From: CG10-46-32 sp964606465
GTDB lineage: Bacteria > Patescibacteriota > Patescibacteriia > UBA2169
DNA: 16,874 nucleotides
NCBI GenBank assembly: GCA_964606465.1
Contig: CAZSGI010000013.1
Coordinates: 1 to 16,874 of the forward strand
Direction of reading: 5' to 3'
Position 1 is the first letter of the stretch. The number at the start of each line of letters is the position of its first letter. The translations under genes and the position numbers were made by a program. This document shows positions 14,381-16,874 of the stretch, in pieces. The notes below the pieces were generated by a model. The model had not been told where the DNA came from. It saw only the letters and a program-made list of their open reading frames with translations, and searched no databases.

Positions 14381-15059
14381 AATTTCCATCATCATTCCGG
14401 TGTATAACCGCGCAAAAGAACTTGCGGAATGTTTGCGGTCCATTGAAAGAAATTCCCCCCCTTACCAAGGGGGGGTTAGGGGGGGTCTTGAAGTCATTAT
14501 TGTTGATGATGGGTCGCGGGAGCCAGTCGGTGATGTCGCGGGCAGCCACGTCATCCGGCAGGAGAACAAGGGCGCGCCCGCGGCCCGCAACGCCGGATTC
14601 AGAGAATCATCCGGCCAGTACGTCCTCTTCTGCGACGCGGATGTAGTCATGAAGCCGAACATGCTCGCTCGCATGTCAAAAGTTCTTGATGAGAACCCGG
14701 GCGCATCGTACGCGTATTCATCATTCAAGTTCGGGTGGAAAAAGTTTAAGCTCTGGGAGTTTAGCGCGGACCGATTGCGCCAAATGCCGTTTATACACAC
14801 CACATCACTTATGCGGCGCGAGCACTTTCCGGGATTTGACGAGTCGCTCAAGCGCTTGCAGGATTGGGATTTGTGGTTGACAATGCTGGAAAAAGGGTAT
14901 AATGGTATATGGATTCAGGAGGTGCTCTTTAACGTAAAAACAGGGGGTACTATGAGTTCATGGCTCCCCTCGTTTCTTGCCAAGAGGAACAAGGAGTATC
15001 AAGCGTCCGTTGAAGTTGTCCGCAAGAAACACTCGCAACCCTATGGAGGGAGAAAGTGA
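14367..15059 (+). CDS. Family 2 (GT-A) glycosyltransferase with in-frame repeat
   Basis: The 230-aa product has the GT2 start ISIIIPVYNRAKELAECLRS, the nucleotide-binding VIIVDDGS, NKGAPAARNAGFRESSGQYV, the metal-binding DAD in FCDADVV, and RLQDWDLWLTMLEKGY with the probable acceptor-site acid. Between the first helix and the VDDGS strand it carries 11 extra residues (30-40, SPPYQGGVRGG) coded by a palindromic repeat; most GT2 proteins have only a few residues there. The frame is intact, so the protein may still work. It overlaps the GT4 gene and its stop overlaps the GTG of the next small gene (GTGA). Confidence 0.87.
   Translation: MSKPKISIIIPVYNRAKELAECLRSIERNSPPYQGGVRGGLEVIIVDDGSREPVGDVAGSHVIRQENKGAPAARNAGFRESSGQYVLFCDADVVMKPNMLARMSKVLDENPGASYAYSSFKFGWKKFKLWEFSADRLRQMPFIHTTSLMRREHFPGFDESLKRLQDWDLWLTMLEKGYNGIWIQEVLFNVKTGGTMSSWLPSFLAKRNKEYQASVEVVRKKHSQPYGGRK
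14455..14485 (+). repeat. Palindromic repeat A inside GT2 gene
   Basis: Seven C, TT, ACC, AA, seven G, TTA, seven G. CCCCCCCTT pairs perfectly with AAGGGGGGG around the 3-base loop ACC, followed by a second G7 block. It is read through in frame as part of SPPYQGGVRGG. Its architecture matches the repeats at 16722-16755 (opposite orientation) and 16825-16857. Confidence 0.85.
14877..14903 (+). promoter_or_regulatory. Possible internal promoter before the small-gene cassette
   Basis: A perfect TTGACA (14877-14882) and a perfect TATAAT (14898-14903) lie 15 bases apart inside the 3' third of the GT2 gene. The spacer is two bases shorter than ideal. Transcription would start near 14910, about 145 bases before the GTG of the small-gene cassette. 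The same bases encode the ordinary GT2 residues WLTMLEKGYNG, so chance is possible. Confidence 0.4.
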
Positions 15060-15346
15060 AGCCAGGCACGGAGTACTTGTGGGGTGAGCTGTGTATTCGG
15101 GTGGGGCTCGTGTGCGCTGTATTCGGCATGCTTGGTGGCTTAGCGGCGTTCAGCTTAGGGCGTCCGGGCACTCTGGTGTTCCTGCTACTCCTGGGCGTGG
15201 CGTTTTTGGGTGTTTCGCTCATCTTTCTCGGGCGCACCATAAAGCGCGGCGCCATGCAGGAGTTCCCGCTGGCAAGCGGACCCGGAATGACGGAAGTCGG
15301 AACCTTGTCCAACCCAGACCCACTCGGTGGCAGAGAGGAGGATTGA
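15056..15346 (+). CDS. Small two-helix membrane protein, unknown
   Basis: The product is 96 aa with two hydrophobic segments (about residues 14-35 and 39-60), a basic RTIKRG after the second, and a polar Gly/Pro-rich tail. I recognise no family. The start is GTG, overlapping the GT2 stop (GTGA), preceded by GGAGGG at 15045-15050 with a 5-base gap, a strong Shine-Dalgarno sequence. It is the first of a run of small genes that share this initiation style. The basic residues after helix 2 suggest that both ends face the cytoplasm. Confidence 0.65.
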   Translation: MKPGTEYLWGELCIRVGLVCAVFGMLGGLAAFSLGRPGTLVFLLLLGVAFLGVSLIFLGRTIKRGAMQEFPLASGPGMTEVGTLSNPDPLGGREED

Positions 15347-15348
15347 GC

Positions 15349-15639
15349 ATGACGACTGTCGTGCAGTGGGAGCGCGTTGCGCCCGGTACAAAACCGCCGC
15401 CGGGACTGGACCAGTTGACAATCCAATGGATCATGGAAACGGGAAAAGAACCCCCGCAATGGATATTGCGGTTTTACCGCTGGCGGCCGCCGGAGAACGG
15501 ACAAGCACCCGGCCGCTGGGAGCCGGAGATGTCGGCTGAGCCGATTCCCGAACAAGGCCTGGCGGTGGGTGAGGTTCGTTCCCCCGGGGAAAGGTATGCC
15601 CGCCGGCTGGTGGTAATCCAAGTCAGGAAAGCGCCATAA
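15349..15639 (+). CDS. Small tryptophan-rich soluble protein, unknown
   Basis: The product is 96 aa, without a membrane segment or signal peptide. It has five tryptophans, several in similar settings (VQWERV, IQWIME, PQWILRFYRWRPP, GRWEPEM), and many prolines, and ends RRLVVIQVRKAP. I recognise no family; the alternating hydrophobic pattern suggests beta strands. The ATG at 15349 follows AGGAGG (15336-15341) after seven bases and lies two bases after the previous stop, so I prefer it to upstream in-frame starts inside the previous gene. It is the only clearly soluble product of the cassette. Confidence 0.6.
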   Translation: MTTVVQWERVAPGTKPPPGLDQLTIQWIMETGKEPPQWILRFYRWRPPENGQAPGRWEPEMSAEPIPEQGLAVGEVRSPGERYARRLVVIQVRKAP

Positions 15640-15660
15640 ACAGATTCCGAGGAGGCGGTT

Positions 15661-15729
15661 TTGTTCCTTGAAATAGAATCTCACCGGAGGGAGCACAGTA
15701 TATGGAGTATGCGGCGCAGATGGTATTAG
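15661..15729 (+). CDS. Possible 22-codon leader ORF with TTG start
   Basis: GAGGAGG (15649-15655) is followed five bases later by TTG, opening a 22-codon frame that stops at TAG 15727-15729, inside the next small gene. The peptide (M)FLEIESHRREHSIWSMRRR is basic and has no recognisable function. The strong ribosome site would otherwise have no start codon near it. It may couple translation to the ORF at 15702, or be noise. Confidence 0.25.
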   Translation: MFLEIESHRREHSIWSMRRRWY

Positions 15730-15800
15730 CGGCGGTCGTAGCCCTGGTGGTTGTGGTGGGGCACCATTGCTTGGTAAAACTCGGTTCAAGGCGGAGGTGA
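15702..15800 (+). CDS. 32-aa single-helix membrane microprotein
   Basis: MEYAAQMVLAAVVALVVVVG is followed by a short tail ending GSRRR. One hydrophobic helix covers nearly the whole peptide, with basic residues at the C-terminus, suggesting a cytoplasmic C-terminus. GGAGGG (15686-15691) lies ten bases before the ATG, slightly far. Its last codons form the perfect GGAGGTGA Shine-Dalgarno sequence of the next gene. No family recognised. Support comes from the spacing, the Shine-Dalgarno sequence and the membrane character, not from homology. Confidence 0.5.
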   Translation: MEYAAQMVLAAVVALVVVVGHHCLVKLGSRRR

Positions 15801-15802
15801 CC

Positions 15803-15931
15803 ATGGCACAGGAACGTAGTGAGACGCTTTGGGAGAAGTTCATCTGGCTGCTCTATGGCCACAGCGGGGTCGGTTTGCTCGTTGTGGCCGCGTTACTACT
15901 CATCGCCGCTCTGGTGGTGAGGTCGCGGTGA
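15803..15931 (+). CDS. 42-aa single-helix membrane microprotein
   Basis: The peptide has a charged N-terminus (MAQERSETLWEKFIWLLYG) and one hydrophobic helix (about residues 22-39), and ends RSR. GGAGG at 15793-15797, part of a full GGAGGTGA, lies five bases before the ATG, the best ribosome site in the window. The start is two bases after the previous stop. No family recognised; resemblance to any small toxin or phage membrane protein would be guesswork. Confidence 0.55.
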   Translation: MAQERSETLWEKFIWLLYGHSGVGLLVVAALLLIAALVVRSR

Positions 15932-15965
15932 CCCCGATGAGGCGTCATGCAGAGAGGAGGCGAAC

Positions 15966-16142
15966 ATGCCCGATACGGATGGCGAAGCATGCCCCGGGTG
16001 CCAGCGCTTCTGGAGCGCTGTGGACGCACTGGTCCTCTGGACCGAAAGGCACCGGTGGACGCGGACGTGGGTGCTGATCTTGGGACTCACCACGCTTGGC
16101 GTGGGCGTAGGCGCAATCATCGCGGTTGCAGTGCTCACGTGA
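15966..16142 (+). CDS. 58-aa CxxC membrane microprotein
   Basis: The N-terminal part has a single CPGC (residues 9-12), then an amphipathic stretch WSAVDALVLWTERHRWTRTW, then one hydrophobic helix (about residues 36-57) reaching the C-terminus. The basic ERHRWTR before the helix suggests that the CxxC end is cytoplasmic. A lone CxxC could bind a metal, possibly as a dimer, or be redox active; neither is shown. GGAGG at 15956-15960 lies five bases before the ATG. It is the last gene before the terminator at 16166. Confidence 0.55.
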   Translation: MPDTDGEACPGCQRFWSAVDALVLWTERHRWTRTWVLILGLTTLGVGVGAIIAVAVLT

Positions 16143-16165
16143 CGCTTTTCGCGGAGGTGAGGCAG

Positions 16166-16207
16166 GGCCGCTCGGTCGGATTTTCCGGGCGGCCTCTTTT
16201 TTTCTTT
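16166..16207 (+). terminator. Intrinsic terminator of the small-gene cassette
   Basis: GGCCGCTCGG (16166-16175) pairs with CCGGGCGGCC (16185-16194) over ten base pairs with one G-T wobble and a 9-base loop. TCTTTTTTTCTTT follows directly. This is the clearest rho-independent terminator in the window, and it closes the unit that begins at or before 15056. Confidence 0.85.
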
Positions 16208-16215
16208 GTGAAATG

Positions 16216-16224
16216 TGCTACTGT
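16216..16224 (+). promoter_or_regulatory. Weak extended -10 before the second GT2 gene
   Basis: TGCTACTGT has the TG-N motif and the key T, A and final T of a -10, but matches only three of six hexamer bases. No -35 is evident because the upstream bases are the terminator T-run. Eight bases separate it from the ATG at 16233, the same spacing as at 7148-7157, so this start would also be leaderless or nearly so. Confidence 0.3.
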
Positions 16225-16232
16225 GCTGGTGT

Positions 16233-16874
16233 ATGGACATCTCGGTTATCATCGTTTCCTGGAACGTAAAAGGCCTTTTGGAGAAGTGCCTTGCGTCTTT
16301 GTATGCATATACTGCAGGCGTTGGTTTTGAGGTGATTGTGGTTGATAATGCGTCATCGGACGGAAGTGTTGAGATGGCGCAGGAAAAATTTCCTGGAGCG
16401 CGCATCATAGGGCTTGATGAGAACAAGGGCTTTGCGGCGGCAAACAACATCGGTATCAAAGAATCATCCGGGAGGTATATTCTGCTTTTGAACCCGGACA
16501 CCGAGCTTACCGAGAACTTGCTCAAAAAAGTGTTTGATAAGATGGAGAATGATGCCACAATCGGGGTACTCGGATGCACGCTCTTGAATCCGGATGGCTC
16601 GCTCCAGCCCTCGGTGCGCGTTTTTCCACGCTTGCGCGATATCATCGTCATATTTTTCAAACTGTATAAACTGTTTCCGTCATTGTTGAATCATTATCTG
16701 GCAAAGGATTTTGATTATGAACCTCACCCTAACCCTCTCCTTGGTAAGGAGAGGGAAGTGAAAGAAGTTGATCAGGTCATGGGTGCATTCTTCTGCATCC
16801 GCCGCAGTGTCATAGAAAAGCTTTCCCCCCCTGCCCGAGGGGGGGATCAAGGGGGGGTGGGAGCGTTTGATGAG
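16233..16874 (+). CDS. Family 2 glycosyltransferase, rhamnosyltransferase-like, partial
   Basis: The frame is open to the window edge (214 codons seen), so the C-terminus is missing. Visible are MDISVIIVSWNVKGLLEKCL, FEVIVVDNASSDGSVEM, GLDENKGFAAANNIGIKESS, the metal-binding NPDTE, and DQVMGAFFCIRRSVIEKL leading to a GAFDE block. This pattern is typical of the GT2 branch that includes rhamnosyltransferases of surface polysaccharides. Two palindromic repeats are inserted in frame, one at residues 164-175 and one at 198-208, the second splitting the usual EK(L/V)GGFDE segment. No Shine-Dalgarno sequence is seen. The gene follows the cassette terminator and so forms a new unit, probably part of the same glycan locus. 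Confidence 0.87.
   Translation, partial: MDISVIIVSWNVKGLLEKCLASLYAYTAGVGFEVIVVDNASSDGSVEMAQEKFPGARIIGLDENKGFAAANNIGIKESSGRYILLLNPDTELTENLLKKVFDKMENDATIGVLGCTLLNPDGSLQPSVRVFPRLRDIIVIFFKLYKLFPSLLNHYLAKDFDYEPHPNPLLGKEREVKEVDQVMGAFFCIRRSVIEKLSPPARGGDQGGVGAFDE
16722..16755 (-). repeat. Palindromic repeat B inside second GT2 gene
   Basis: The order is CCTCACCC, TAA, CCCTCTCC, TT, GGT, AA, GGAGAGGG. CCCTCTCCTT and AAGGAGAGGG form a perfect 10-bp stem with loop GGT. Its reverse complement has the same plan as repeat A, including the TT-ACC-AA core and the TTA linker, but different stem bases that still pair. It is translated as PHPNPLLGKERE. Confidence 0.85.
16825..16857 (+). repeat. Palindromic repeat C inside second GT2 gene
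   Basis: Seven C, T, GCCCG, A, seven G, ATCAA, seven G. CCCCCCCT pairs with AGGGGGGG around a 5-base loop, followed by a second G7 block. It has the same orientation and reading frame as repeat A, giving SPPARGGDQGG. It lies directly before the conserved GAFDE residues of the GT2 domain. Confidence 0.85.

Noticed and set aside
14909..14932. A seven-codon ORF (MDSGGAL) just after the internal TATAAT
   Set aside because: It lies inside the GT2 gene in another frame and is too short to support, although its position would suit a leaderless start.
15947..16330. A 127-codon open frame crossing the terminator and the second GT2 start
   Set aside because: It runs out of frame through the CxxC microprotein, the terminator hairpin and the GT2 gene, and its translation has no coherent features.
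14455..16857. A CRISPR array, because several palindromic repeats occur near each other
   Set aside because: The copies are not regularly spaced, differ in sequence and orientation, lie inside coding genes and have no spacers or cas genes.

Overview
The window is a GC-rich, gene-dense bacterial segment read almost entirely on the + strand. It most likely comes from a member of the Candidate Phyla Radiation (Patescibacteria), probably Parcubacteria. The case rests on several traits seen together: a compact division/cell-wall cluster with a MurG carrying GGGTLGS in place of the usual GGTGGH, an RpoA without its C-terminal domain, a half-size MFS-like membrane protein, short or variant ribosomal proteins, few Shine-Dalgarno sequences on housekeeping genes, and several promoters placed so close to the start codon that the mRNA would be leaderless. 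TGA is used as a normal stop, which argues against Gracilibacteria and Absconditabacteria. The lineage is inferred from gene features, not from a tree.

Layout: (1) 1-118 holds a probable divergent promoter region. (2) 119-6456 is a tightly packed cell-wall and division operon: a small three-helix membrane protein, mraY, murD, ftsW, murG and murC, most of them overlapping or touching; a six-helix MFS-like gene follows (6491-7057). Together these genes activate and build lipid II (MurC, MurD, MraY, MurG) and polymerise it at the septum (FtsW). (3) 7120-7808 holds a separate promoter, an overlapping short ORF and a histidine-phosphatase-family protein that lacks the RHG arginine. (4) 7838-11803 is the alpha-type ribosomal operon with its own promoter and leader hairpin: infA, rpmJ, rpsM, rpsK, rpsD, rpoA and rplQ, followed directly by rplM and rpsI. 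(5) 11881-15059 is a surface-polysaccharide operon: a Wzx-like flippase, a GT4 and a GT2 glycosyltransferase. (6) 15056-16142 is a run of five (possibly six) very small, unrecognised genes, mostly single-helix membrane proteins. Each has a strong Shine-Dalgarno sequence, and the run ends in a good intrinsic terminator. (7) 16233 to the end is a second GT2 gene, cut by the window edge.

The two most interesting signals are these. First, three short palindromic repeats of one architecture (C-rich arm, TT/AA-closed hairpin, G-rich arm, short linker, second G-rich block) are inserted in frame into the two GT2 genes. Two of them read SPPxxGGxxGG, and the third lies in the opposite orientation with a different but still self-complementary stem. 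Second, the small-gene cassette at 15056-16142 follows a translation-initiation style unlike most of the window, and a perfect TTGACA/TATAAT pair lies just upstream inside the preceding gene.
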